In this document: positions 1 through 5,309 of the stretch, one piece after another
Position numbering within the stretch: position 1 is the first letter of the stretch
How the letters are laid out: each line of letters opens with the position of its first letter
NCBI GenBank assembly: GCA_049324235.1
Contig: JBMOLJ010000074.1
Span: 1 to 7,645 of the forward strand
Direction of reading: 5' to 3'
DNA length: 7,645 bases
Origin: UBA1431 sp049324235
GTDB lineage: Bacteria; Bacillota; Clostridia; Christensenellales; UBA1431
The notes under the pieces: generated by a model
Told to the model about the DNA's origin: nothing
The model's input: only the letters and a program-made list of their open reading frames with translations
Databases searched by the model: none
Program-made: the position numbers and the translations under genes

Positions 1-1529
1 TCATCAAAGAGGACCTGGCGCTGGAGCGGTTTGAGATGCCGCGGGACGAGGCGCTCAAATATATGGAGGGTCTTGGCGAAACGTACAAGGTGGAACTCAT
101 CGAGAACCTGCCCGAGGACGCGGTCATCTCTTTCTACCGGCAGGGCGACTTCGTTGACCTCTGCGCCGGGCCGCATGTTCTGAGTACGGGGAAGGCAAAA
201 CATATAAAGCTCATGAGCGTGGCCGGCGCGTACTGGCGCGGCGACGAGAAGAACAAGATGCTCCAGCGGCTGTACGGTACGGCATTCGAGAAAAAGAGCG
301 ATCTCGACGATTATCTTTTCAGGATGGAAGAAGCGAAAAAGCGCGACCACCGCAAGCTGGGACGCGAGCTGGATCTGTTCAGCCTGATGGACGAGGGGCC
401 GGGATTTCCGTTCTTCCATCCCAAGGGCATGGTTATCAAGAATACGCTCATCGACTTCTGGCGCAGGGAGCACGTAAAGCGCGGGTATGAGGAGATACAG
501 ACCCCGGTCATTCTGAACAAGGAGCTGTGGGAGCGCTCGGGACACTGGGGATACTACAGGGAAAACATGTACACTACCAGCATCGATGAGGAGGAGTATG
601 TCATCAAACCCATGAACTGCCCCGGCGGGATGCTCGTTTATGAGCGCAGGCTGCATTCGTACAGGGACCTTCCCATACGCACGGGCGAACTGGGACTCGT
701 GCACCGGCACGAGCTTTCGGGCGCGCTGCACGGACTGATGCGCGTGCGCTGTTTCACGCAGGACGACGCGCATATCTTCATGACAAAGGACCAGATCACG
801 GATGAAATAATGGGCGTGATCGACCTCACGCGCCATGTGTACGGCATTTTTGGGTTCAAATTCCACGTAGAGCTTTCCACCAGGCCCGAAAAATCGATGG
901 GCAGCGACGAAAACTGGGAAATGGCTACGAACGCCCTGAAGGAAGCGCTGGAGTTAAGCGGCCTTCCCTATAAGATTAACCCGGGGGACGGCGCGTTTTA
1001 CGGGCCGAAGATCGATTTCCATCTGGAGGATTCGATCGGCAGGACCTGGCAGTGCGGCACCATACAGCTTGATTTCCAGATGCCCGAGCGGTTTGAGCTG
1101 ACCTACGTTGGCGCCGACGGGGAGAAGCACCGGCCGGTGATGATCCACCGCGTGGTGTTCGGCTCCATCGAGCGGTTCATCGGCATACTCACCGAGCATT
1201 TTGCGGGCGCTTTCCCGGCCTGGATAGCGCCTGTTCAGGTACGCGTACTGACCATCACCGAACGCAGCGACGCGCGGGCCAGGGAAGTGTACGATGCGCT
1301 CAGTCAGGCGGGCCTGCGGGCGGAAATTGATTTGAGAAATGAGAAGATCGGGTTCAAGATCAGGGAGGCGCAGGGGCAGCGCATCCCGTATATGCTGGTT
1401 CTGGGCGACAAGGAAGTCGAGGCCGGGACTGTGGCGGTCCGGTCGCGCAGGGAAGGCGACCTGGGCGTGATGCCGCTTGCCGGTTTTATCAAAAAGCTGC
1501 GGGAGGAAATCGAAACGAAGCAGATATAG
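1..1529 (+). CDS. thrS: Threonyl-tRNA synthetase, 3' part (5' end outside window)
   Basis: Class II synthetase that charges tRNA-Thr with threonine in the cytoplasm. The frame is already open at position 3, and an in-frame ATG at 36 is internal. About 509 residues are visible, against roughly 640 for the family, so the N-terminal TGS domain and the first part of the editing domain lie upstream. The end of the editing domain is present, with its Cys (162-164) and His (174-176) in DLCAGPHV. In the catalytic core the three expected zinc ligands are all there: Cys in KPMNCPG (618-620), His in DDAHIF (771-773) and His in MIHRVV (1146-1148). Motif 2 reads HRHELSGALHGLMRVR and motif 3 is around GSIERFIGILTEH. 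The C-terminal anticodon-binding domain starts near WIAPVQV and runs to the TAG at 1527-1529. No terminator is obvious after the stop, so some read-through into infC is possible. Identification is secure; only the start is unknown. Confidence 0.98.
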   Translation, partial: IKEDLALERFEMPRDEALKYMEGLGETYKVELIENLPEDAVISFYRQGDFVDLCAGPHVLSTGKAKHIKLMSVAGAYWRGDEKNKMLQRLYGTAFEKKSDLDDYLFRMEEAKKRDHRKLGRELDLFSLMDEGPGFPFFHPKGMVIKNTLIDFWRREHVKRGYEEIQTPVILNKELWERSGHWGYYRENMYTTSIDEEEYVIKPMNCPGGMLVYERRLHSYRDLPIRTGELGLVHRHELSGALHGLMRVRCFTQDDAHIFMTKDQITDEIMGVIDLTRHVYGIFGFKFHVELSTRPEKSMGSDENWEMATNALKEALELSGLPYKINPGDGAFYGPKIDFHLEDSIGRTWQCGTIQLDFQMPERFELTYVGADGEKHRPVMIHRVVFGSIERFIGILTEHFAGAFPAWIAPVQVRVLTITERSDARAREVYDALSQAGLRAEIDLRNEKIGFKIREAQGQRIPYMLVLGDKEVEAGTVAVRSRREGDLGVMPLAGFIKKLREEIETKQI

Positions 1530-1578
1530 GCGAAAAAGTCCAAAGAAACCGGAAAAACGTACCTTTTCAAAAAATATC

Positions 1579-1607
1579 TTGAAAAAACATTGAAAACCTG
1601 ATATTAT
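1579..1607 (+). promoter_or_regulatory. Sigma-A type promoter of the infC operon
   Basis: TTGAAA (1579-1584) and TATTAT (1602-1607) are separated by exactly 17 bases in an A/T-rich stretch between thrS and infC. Transcription would start near 1613-1616 and give a leader of about 150 nt before infC. A second TTGAAA at 1590-1595 lies too close to the -10 box to serve as its -35. Prediction from sequence match only. Confidence 0.75.
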
Positions 1608-1613
1608 GCAAGA

Positions 1614-1740
1614 CAAGCAGAAGCTGTTCACTTCTCACCTTAAGGCTATAGGCTGAAAAGGTTAAGCGAACCGGGCACGTCCGGCGAAACGTGCGTCGAT
1701 TTATGCAGTATAGTGGACGGCGGCTGCCGTCCACTTTTTA
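1614..1740 (+). promoter_or_regulatory. infC operon leader, probable L20-responsive attenuator
   Basis: This is a structured untranslated leader ending in a terminator just before infC. Visible pairings are: hairpin 1619-1623/1631-1635; GGTT/AACC at 1660-1663/1669-1672; GCACGT/ACGTGC at 1675-1680/1689-1694; and a longer-range helix CTATA (1646-1650) plus CTG (1653-1655) with CAG plus TATAG (1706-1713). The last helix takes the first two bases of the terminator stem. CGTCC (1678-1682) can pair with GGACG (1715-1719) inside the terminator's left arm, a candidate antiterminator contact. In Bacillus subtilis the infC-rpmI-rplT operon is repressed by its product L20 through leader attenuation, and Rfam has an L20 leader family. 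I infer that role here from gene order and layout. I did not match the sequence to the family model. The exact start and the switching partners are uncertain. Confidence 0.65.
1712..1740 (+). terminator. Intrinsic terminator in the infC leader
   Basis: A perfect 10-bp stem (1712-1721 with 1726-1735) has a GGCT loop and is followed by a T run (1735-1739, then ATTAT). It lies only about 10 bases before the infC ribosome binding site, so it acts upstream of the gene it would control. It is a premature, attenuating terminator rather than the end of thrS transcription alone. It would also stop transcripts arriving from thrS. Confidence 0.85.
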
Positions 1741-1750
1741 TTATCATACC

Positions 1751-1766
1751 GGAGGTGTTAAATATT
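1751..1766 (+). promoter_or_regulatory. Ribosome binding site that fixes the ATT start of infC
   Basis: GGAGGTG at 1751-1757 is a strong Shine-Dalgarno sequence. Six bases later comes ATT (1764-1766), followed by codons for NVDLLINEQIR, the expected IF3 N-terminus. No ATG, GTG or TTG lies at a workable distance in this frame. The only earlier in-frame start, GTG at 1713, lies inside the terminator stem without a ribosome binding site. Confidence 0.85.
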
Positions 1767-2279
1767 AACGTCGATCTTTTGATTAACGAGCAGATCAGGG
1801 CGAAGGAAGTCCGTTTGATCGATGAAAACGGTGAACAAATGGGGATTTTCCCGATTGAAAAGGCGATGGACATAGCGGAGCAAAAGCAACTGGACCTCGT
1901 ATGCATTGCGCCGCAGGGCAAGCCTCCCGTCTGCAAGGTGATGGACTACGGAAAGTACCGTTTTGAGCTTTTGAAGAAGAACAAGGAAGCCAAGAAAAAC
2001 CAGAAGATCGTCAACTTAAAGGAAGTGCGCCTGTCAGCAACGATCGACCAGCATGATCTGGACGTCAAATCAAAGAACGCGCGTAAGTTCCTTTTATCCG
2101 GGGATAAGGTAAAAGTGTCCATCCGCTTTCGCGGCCGCCAGGTCAGCCACAGCTCGCTTGGCCTGCAGGTCATGCAAAGCTTTTTCGCATCGGTGGAGGA
2201 TGTCGGGCACATGGAGCGCCAGCCCAAAATGGAAGGGCGCAACATGTTCATGATACTTGCGCCGAACACCAGCAAATAG
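1764..2279 (+). CDS. infC: Translation initiation factor IF-3
   Basis: IF3 binds the 30S subunit, keeps it from joining 50S too early, and checks start-codon/initiator-tRNA pairing. From the ATT start the protein is 171 residues, normal for the family. The N-terminal domain spans about residues 1-70 (INEQIRAKEVRLID near the start, then APQGKPPVCKVMDYGKYRF). A lysine-rich linker follows (KKNKEAKKNQK), then the C-terminal ribosome-binding domain (LKEVRLS, IDQHDLDVKSKNARKFL, GDKVKVSIRFRGR, and a final RQPKMEGRNMFMILAP). An unusual AUU-type start is a known feature of infC in E. coli and many other bacteria. In E. coli it lets IF3 repress its own translation by rejecting the poor start codon. The gene is first in the infC-rpmI-rplT operon, behind the leader attenuator. 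rpmI follows after 28 bases. Confidence 0.96.
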   Translation: MNVDLLINEQIRAKEVRLIDENGEQMGIFPIEKAMDIAEQKQLDLVCIAPQGKPPVCKVMDYGKYRFELLKKNKEAKKNQKIVNLKEVRLSATIDQHDLDVKSKNARKFLLSGDKVKVSIRFRGRQVSHSSLGLQVMQSFFASVEDVGHMERQPKMEGRNMFMILAPNTSK

Positions 2280-2307
2280 CACGACGAAACGAGAGGAGAA
2301 AAAGAAC

Positions 2308-2505
2308 ATGCCCAAGATAAAAACGCACAGGGGCGCAGCAAAACGCTTTAGCGTAACCAAGTCCGGAAGAGTAAAGAGGTCTCAGGCGTATACGAGCCAT
2401 ATACTCAATAAAAAGTCGGCCAAACGCAAGCGCAACCTCAGGAAGAACACCTATATCGCGGCACAGGAAGAAAAAAACATAAAAGCGCTGATCCCCTACA
2501 AATAG
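2308..2505 (+). CDS. rpmI: 50S ribosomal protein L35 (bL35)
   Basis: Small, very basic protein of the large ribosomal subunit; 65 residues, the usual bL35 length. It starts with MPKIKTHRGAAKRF and contains the family core SHILNKKSAKRKRNLRK. The ATG at 2308 is chosen because it gives the canonical MPK start and is preceded by AGAGGAG at 2292-2298. An in-frame extension further upstream would run into the end of infC and has no family support. Middle gene of the infC-rpmI-rplT operon. Confidence 0.97.
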   Translation: MPKIKTHRGAAKRFSVTKSGRVKRSQAYTSHILNKKSAKRKRNLRKNTYIAAQEEKNIKALIPYK

Positions 2506-2545
2506 GAGATGGCGATAACAGGCATACATAAGGAGGAAACAGACG

Positions 2546-2905
2546 ATGGCCAGAGTAAAGAGGGCAGTAAGCGCCGCTAAAAAGCGCAGAAAGATATTTA
2601 AGCTCGCAAAGGGCTATTTCGGAGCAAAGAGCAAGCAGTACCGCGCGGCAAACCAGGCCGTGATGAAGTCCTTGCGTTACGCATATATCGGCAGGAAACG
2701 CCGCAAGCGCGATTTCAGGAAGCTGTGGATACAGCGCATCAACGCGGCGGCGCGCATGAACGATATCAGCTACAGCCGCCTGATTAACGGGCTGAAGCTC
2801 GCGGGCGTCCAGGTGAACCGCAAGATGCTTGCCGAGATGGCCGTGAACGATGCCGGCGCTTTTACAAAGCTGACCGACGTTGCAAAAGCAAAGCTCAAGG
2901 CTTAA
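2546..2905 (+). CDS. rplT: 50S ribosomal protein L20 (bL20)
   Basis: L20 binds 23S rRNA early in large-subunit assembly. In Bacillus subtilis and E. coli it also represses its own operon by binding the mRNA, so this product is the likely effector of the leader at 1614-1740. It has 119 residues, full length. The start MARVKRAVSAAKKRRKIFKL belongs to the long basic N-terminal extension. The globular part carries RKRDFRKLWIQRINAAAR, SYSRLINGLKLAGV and NRKMLAEMA, all family hallmarks. AGGAGG at 2531-2536 lies 9 bases before the ATG. A terminator follows 18 bases after the stop. Confidence 0.98.
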   Translation: MARVKRAVSAAKKRRKIFKLAKGYFGAKSKQYRAANQAVMKSLRYAYIGRKRRKRDFRKLWIQRINAAARMNDISYSRLINGLKLAGVQVNRKMLAEMAVNDAGAFTKLTDVAKAKLKA

Positions 2906-2923
2906 TGGAACTGCAATGTACAT

Positions 2924-2962
2924 CAAAGAGGCCGCGATGTTAGCAAGGCCTCTTTGTTTATT
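2924..2962 (+). terminator. Terminator after rplT
   Basis: A perfect 10-bp stem (2924-2933 with 2947-2956) has a 13-base loop and is followed by TTTATT. The T run is short and broken by an A, so termination may be partial. It marks the main end of the infC-rpmI-rplT transcript. Confidence 0.75.
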
Positions 2963-2984
2963 AAAGACGGGGTAAAAGAGAAGA

Positions 2985-3782
2985 ATGATAATTACCAGCA
3001 CAGGTAACCAGTATGTCAGGCTCTTAAAGAGCCTGCACGCCAAAAAGGGGCGCGCGCAGCACGGCCTGTTTCTTGTTGAGGGCGTCAAACTCGTGCAGGA
3101 AGCGCTTGACGCCGGGCTAAGGCTCCACAGCGTGGCTTTTTCGGCGTCGGCGCTCGGCGCGCTGGAAACGGTGCGCGTGCGCGCCGGGCAGGCGGGTGCG
3201 CCAGTCCATGTGCTGGAGGACAGGGTGATGTCCTTTGCGGCCGACGTGCAAACGCCGCAGGGGGTACTGGCGGCCGTGCATATGTGGGACCTTGCGCTTC
3301 CCGAAAACATACGGGCATTACCCAGGGTTATCGTCGCGCTCGAGCGTATGCAGGATCCGGGGAACATGGGCGCCATCATCCGTACGGCCGAGGCCGCAGG
3401 CGCGGGCGCGGCCGTGCTGTCGCCCGGGTGCTGCGAGCCGTTCAGTCCAAAGGTGGTGCGCGGCGCGATGGGCTCGGTTTTGCGCGTAAGGCTGTACCAA
3501 GCGCCGGATTTCCCCCATTTTCTCAGGCAGTGCGCGGATGCGGGGTATGCCGTTGTTGCGGGCGCGCTGGACGGGGAAAACGTGTTTTTAGAGCATATAC
3601 ACAGGGATAAGTTCGTGCTTTTGATCGGCAACGAAGCCAGCGGCCTTACCGAGGAAGCGCTTACCTGCGCGGCGCACCGCGTGCGCATCCCCATGGCCGG
3701 GCGGACCGAGTCGCTGAACGCGGGCGTGGCGGCAGGGATATTGCTCTACGAACTGCAGCGGGAAAAATTTCAAAAGGTGTAG
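2985..3782 (+). CDS. SpoU/TrmH-family RNA 2'-O-ribose methyltransferase
   Basis: Predicted S-adenosylmethionine-dependent methylase acting on a ribose 2'-OH in rRNA or tRNA; the exact target cannot be read from sequence. It has 265 residues. The N-terminal substrate-binding domain (about 1-100) opens with ITSTGNQYVRLLKSLHAKKG and includes FLVEGVKLVQEAL. The C-terminal knotted SPOUT domain carries all three family motifs: motif 1 ALERMQDPGNMGAIIRTAEAAG (split around Asn127 and Arg133), motif 2 LLIGNEASGL (212-221) and motif 3 IPMAGRTESLNAGVAAGILL (235-254, with Glu242 and Asn245). It is probably the counterpart of B. subtilis ysgA, which also sits directly upstream of pheS. Only a weak AGAGAAG precedes the ATG. 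No promoter fits in the 22 bases between the rplT terminator and the start, which suggests read-through expression. Its transcript would continue into the palindromic repeat and the pheS leader. Confidence 0.92.
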   Translation: MIITSTGNQYVRLLKSLHAKKGRAQHGLFLVEGVKLVQEALDAGLRLHSVAFSASALGALETVRVRAGQAGAPVHVLEDRVMSFAADVQTPQGVLAAVHMWDLALPENIRALPRVIVALERMQDPGNMGAIIRTAEAAGAGAAVLSPGCCEPFSPKVVRGAMGSVLRVRLYQAPDFPHFLRQCADAGYAVVAGALDGENVFLEHIHRDKFVLLIGNEASGLTEEALTCAAHRVRIPMAGRTESLNAGVAAGILLYELQREKFQKV

Positions 3783-3811
3783 GCCAGGGTAATGAAGAAG
3801 AGAGCTGACAA

Positions 3812-3890
3812 TGTCATTCTGAGCGTCGGCTAAGAATCTTTGAATACGAAGGCAGTATAGATTCTTCGCCGCTTTGCTCTCAGAATGACG
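3812..3890. repeat. Imperfect palindromic element with TGTCATTCTGAG / CTCAGAATGACG ends
   Basis: The outer arms GTCATTCTGAG (3813-3823) and CTCAGAATGAC (3879-3889) are exact inverted repeats of 11 bp. Inner arms AAGAATCT (3832-3839) and AGATTCTT (3859-3866) form another 8 bp around a 19-base loop. The middle of the stem is degenerate. The motif TGTCATTCTGAGCG...AAGAATCT resembles a palindromic intergenic repeat I recall seeing dispersed in many bacterial genomes and metagenomic contigs. Only one copy is in this window, so dispersal is inferred. It lacks a T tract and is a poor intrinsic terminator, though the hairpin could stabilise or block transcripts. Confidence 0.7.
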
Positions 3891-3911
3891 GGATGGACGT
3901 TTCCCTGATGC

Positions 3912-3940
3912 TTGTCATAACGGGGCCTGAATGCTATAAT
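3912..3940 (+). promoter_or_regulatory. Extended -10 sigma-A promoter of pheST
   Basis: TTGTCA (3912-3917) and a perfect TATAAT (3935-3940) are 17 bases apart. TG at 3932-3933 gives an extended -10 element. Transcription should start about 3946-3948, just ahead of the first T-box stem. Confidence 0.88.
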
Positions 3941-3946
3941 GGAGTC

Positions 3947-4236
3947 CGAGCCCGAAGAATAAGGCTGTGAAGGGGCAAAAGTCTTTGCCATAAAAACGTG
4001 AAGCCACAGAGATGGCGGCCATAGGCTGGGAGCCGCCTCTCACGCCAGCAAAGCACCCGTTCGCCCCGGAGCCGGACTGCTCAACGGCGCGTAGCTGCGC
4101 TCACTAGGCGGTTCCGGAGTTGCGCGCCGTTATACGCGCCGGAAAGATATGCGTTTGTCTGATTAGGCTTCGCATTAAATTGGGTGGCACCGTGAAGCAG
4201 CGCCTTCGCCCCATGTGGAGCGAAGGCATTTTTATT
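3947..4236 (+). promoter_or_regulatory. T-box leader, tRNA-Phe responsive
   Basis: This RNA switch binds uncharged tRNA and lets transcription continue into pheST. Stem I: base GGCT (3963-3966)/AGCC (4070-4073); a K-turn with GUGA on the 5' side and GGA on the 3' side; helix GGGGC (3972-3976)/GCCCC (4063-4067). Then comes a specifier loop with UUC (Phe codon) at 4060-4062. Above it are helices CTTTGC/GCAAAG (3983-3988/4048-4053) and CGTGA/TCACG (3997-4001/4040-4044), an AGAGA bulge (4008-4012) and distal stem GGCGGC/GCCGCC (4014-4019/4032-4037). The middle region carries a long GC stem from 4083. Stem III is ATGCG/CGCAT (4149-4153/4171-4175). Antiterminator: TGGG (4181-4184)/CCCA (4210-4213), 7-base bulge TGGCACC (4185-4191), and GTGAAG (4192-4197)/CTTCGC (4204-4209). 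Its 3' strand reuses the left arm of the terminator, so the two exclude each other. The Phe specifier agrees with the genes downstream. Confidence 0.93.
4202..4236 (+). terminator. T-box terminator before pheS
   Basis: An 8-bp stem (GCCTTCGC 4202-4209 with GCGAAGGC 4220-4227) can be extended past one mismatch by two inner pairs. It is followed by ATTTTTATT. It competes with the antiterminator for 4204-4213 and should form when tRNA-Phe is charged. Confidence 0.9.
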
Positions 4237-4262
4237 AGAGATATTATGGAGGGGAACATGGC

Positions 4263-5294
4263 ATGAAAGAACGCCTGAAAGAACTGCTGAACCAGGCTGA
4301 GTCGGCGATACAGGCTGCAGACAGCGTAGTAGCCGTCGAGGCGCTGCGCGTACAATACCTGGGCAAGAAGGGCGCGCTGACAATACTGCTCCGAGAAGTC
4401 GGGAGCCTTGCAAAGGAGGAGCGTCCGGCGGCCGGCCAGCTTGTGAACGAGGTCCGGGGGCAGATGGAGGAACGCCTGCAGGCGCGTTTGGATACGCTTG
4501 CCGTTGCCGAGCGCGCGCAAAGGCTGGAGGACGAGCGCGTGGACATCACCATGCCCGGACGGGCGCGCGAGGTTGGGAACCTGCACCCGCTGAGCATTAC
4601 CTACAAGGGCATACGGGACATATTCACGGGCATGGGGTTCACCGTATACCGCGGACCCGAGATCGAGTACGACAAATATAATTTCGATATGCTCAACATC
4701 CCCAAGGACCATCCGGCGCGCGACACGCAGGACACGTTCTATATCAACGACGCGATCCTGCTGCGCACGCAGACTTCGCCCGGGCAGATACGCGTGATGC
4801 TGGAGCAGAAGCCGCCTATCCGCGTCATAATACCGGGGCGCGTGTACCGGGCGGACGACGTGGACGCCACGCATTCGCCGATATTCAACCAGGTTGAGGG
4901 GCTCGTCGTCGATGAGGACATCACGATGGGGGATCTCAAGGGCGTGCTGGACGTATTCGTGAAAAACCTGTACGGGCCGCAGGCGAAAACGCGCTTTCGG
5001 CCGGGGTATTTCCCGTTCACCGAGCCGAGTGCCGAGGTGGACGCCACCTGCGCCGTATGCCAGGGCGCGGGCTGCCGCGTGTGCAAGGGCACAGGCTGGA
5101 TAGAGATATTGGGCTGCGGCATGGTGCACCCGCGCGTGCTGGAGAACGTGGGCCTCGATCCCGGAACCTACCAGGGCTTTGCGTTCGGGCTGGGGCTTGA
5201 CCGCATCGCGAACATCCGCTACGGGATACACGACATTCGCATGCTGTTTGAAAACGACATCCGCTTCCTGAAACAGTTCAGGGGCGCTCGATAA
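4263..5294 (+). CDS. pheS: Phenylalanyl-tRNA synthetase alpha subunit
   Basis: Catalytic subunit of the (alpha-beta)2 enzyme that charges tRNA-Phe. It has 343 residues, the usual size. Residues 1 to about 90 form the charged N-terminal coiled-coil that contacts tRNA. Class II motif 1 is around 108-134 (HPLSITYKGIRDIFTGMGF). Motif 2 is 192-213, with GRVYRADDVDATHSPIFNQ. Motif 3 is 305-321, with GFAFGLGLDRIANIRYG. Four cysteines (263, 266, 271, 274; CAVCQGAGCRVC) form a knuckle-like insert seen in many Firmicute PheS. The substrate-pocket loop reads RTQTSPGQ, where many homologues have RTHTS. The ATG at 4263 is chosen because GGAGGGG (4248-4254) lies 8 bases upstream; the ATG at 4258 is out of frame and stops after two codons. 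Expression is set by the T-box. pheT follows after 15 bases with its own strong ribosome binding site. Confidence 0.98.
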   Translation: MKERLKELLNQAESAIQAADSVVAVEALRVQYLGKKGALTILLREVGSLAKEERPAAGQLVNEVRGQMEERLQARLDTLAVAERAQRLEDERVDITMPGRAREVGNLHPLSITYKGIRDIFTGMGFTVYRGPEIEYDKYNFDMLNIPKDHPARDTQDTFYINDAILLRTQTSPGQIRVMLEQKPPIRVIIPGRVYRADDVDATHSPIFNQVEGLVVDEDITMGDLKGVLDVFVKNLYGPQAKTRFRPGYFPFTEPSAEVDATCAVCQGAGCRVCKGTGWIEILGCGMVHPRVLENVGLDPGTYQGFAFGLGLDRIANIRYGIHDIRMLFENDIRFLKQFRGAR

Positions 5295-5309
5295 GGAGGA
5301 GTGTAGCAT

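Noticed and set aside
36..38. ATG at 36 as the start of thrS
   Set aside because: The same frame is open back to position 3 and encodes conserved ThrRS editing-domain sequence; about 130 family residues are still missing, so the true start is upstream of the window.
1551..1572. Hairpin GAAAA/TTTTC after thrS as its terminator
   Set aside because: Only 5 A/T-rich pairs, followed by A residues rather than T on the coding strand; too weak to call.
954..1631. Minus-strand open frame of 225 codons opposite the end of thrS
   Set aside because: Shadow of a clearly real gene, with no family resemblance and no promoter or ribosome binding site of note.
1713..1715. GTG at 1713 as the infC start
   Set aside because: It lies in the left arm of the leader terminator, has no ribosome binding site, and adds 17 residues not found in IF3. 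The ATT at 1764 has a strong ribosome binding site and the correct N-terminus.
2438..3694. Long minus-strand open frame of 418 codons
   Set aside because: It lies antisense to rplT and the methylase, crosses the terminator, is rich in Ala/Pro/Arg/Ser as expected from reverse reading of GC-rich genes, and shows no recognisable domain.
3812..3890. The palindromic repeat as an intrinsic terminator for the methylase gene
   Set aside because: The hairpin is not followed by a T run on either strand, so a repeat element is the safer call.
4258..4266. ATG at 4258 as pheS start, or as a two-codon minimal ORF controlling pheS
   Set aside because: ATG GCA TGA is out of frame with pheS and only 3 bases from the Shine-Dalgarno sequence, whereas 4263 has ideal spacing. 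Nothing supports regulation beyond the chance overlap.
4104..5309. Minus-strand open frame of 401 codons
   Set aside because: It is antisense to pheS and the T-box leader, with His/Arg/Ala-rich composition typical of a shadow frame; the + strand codes an intact PheS.
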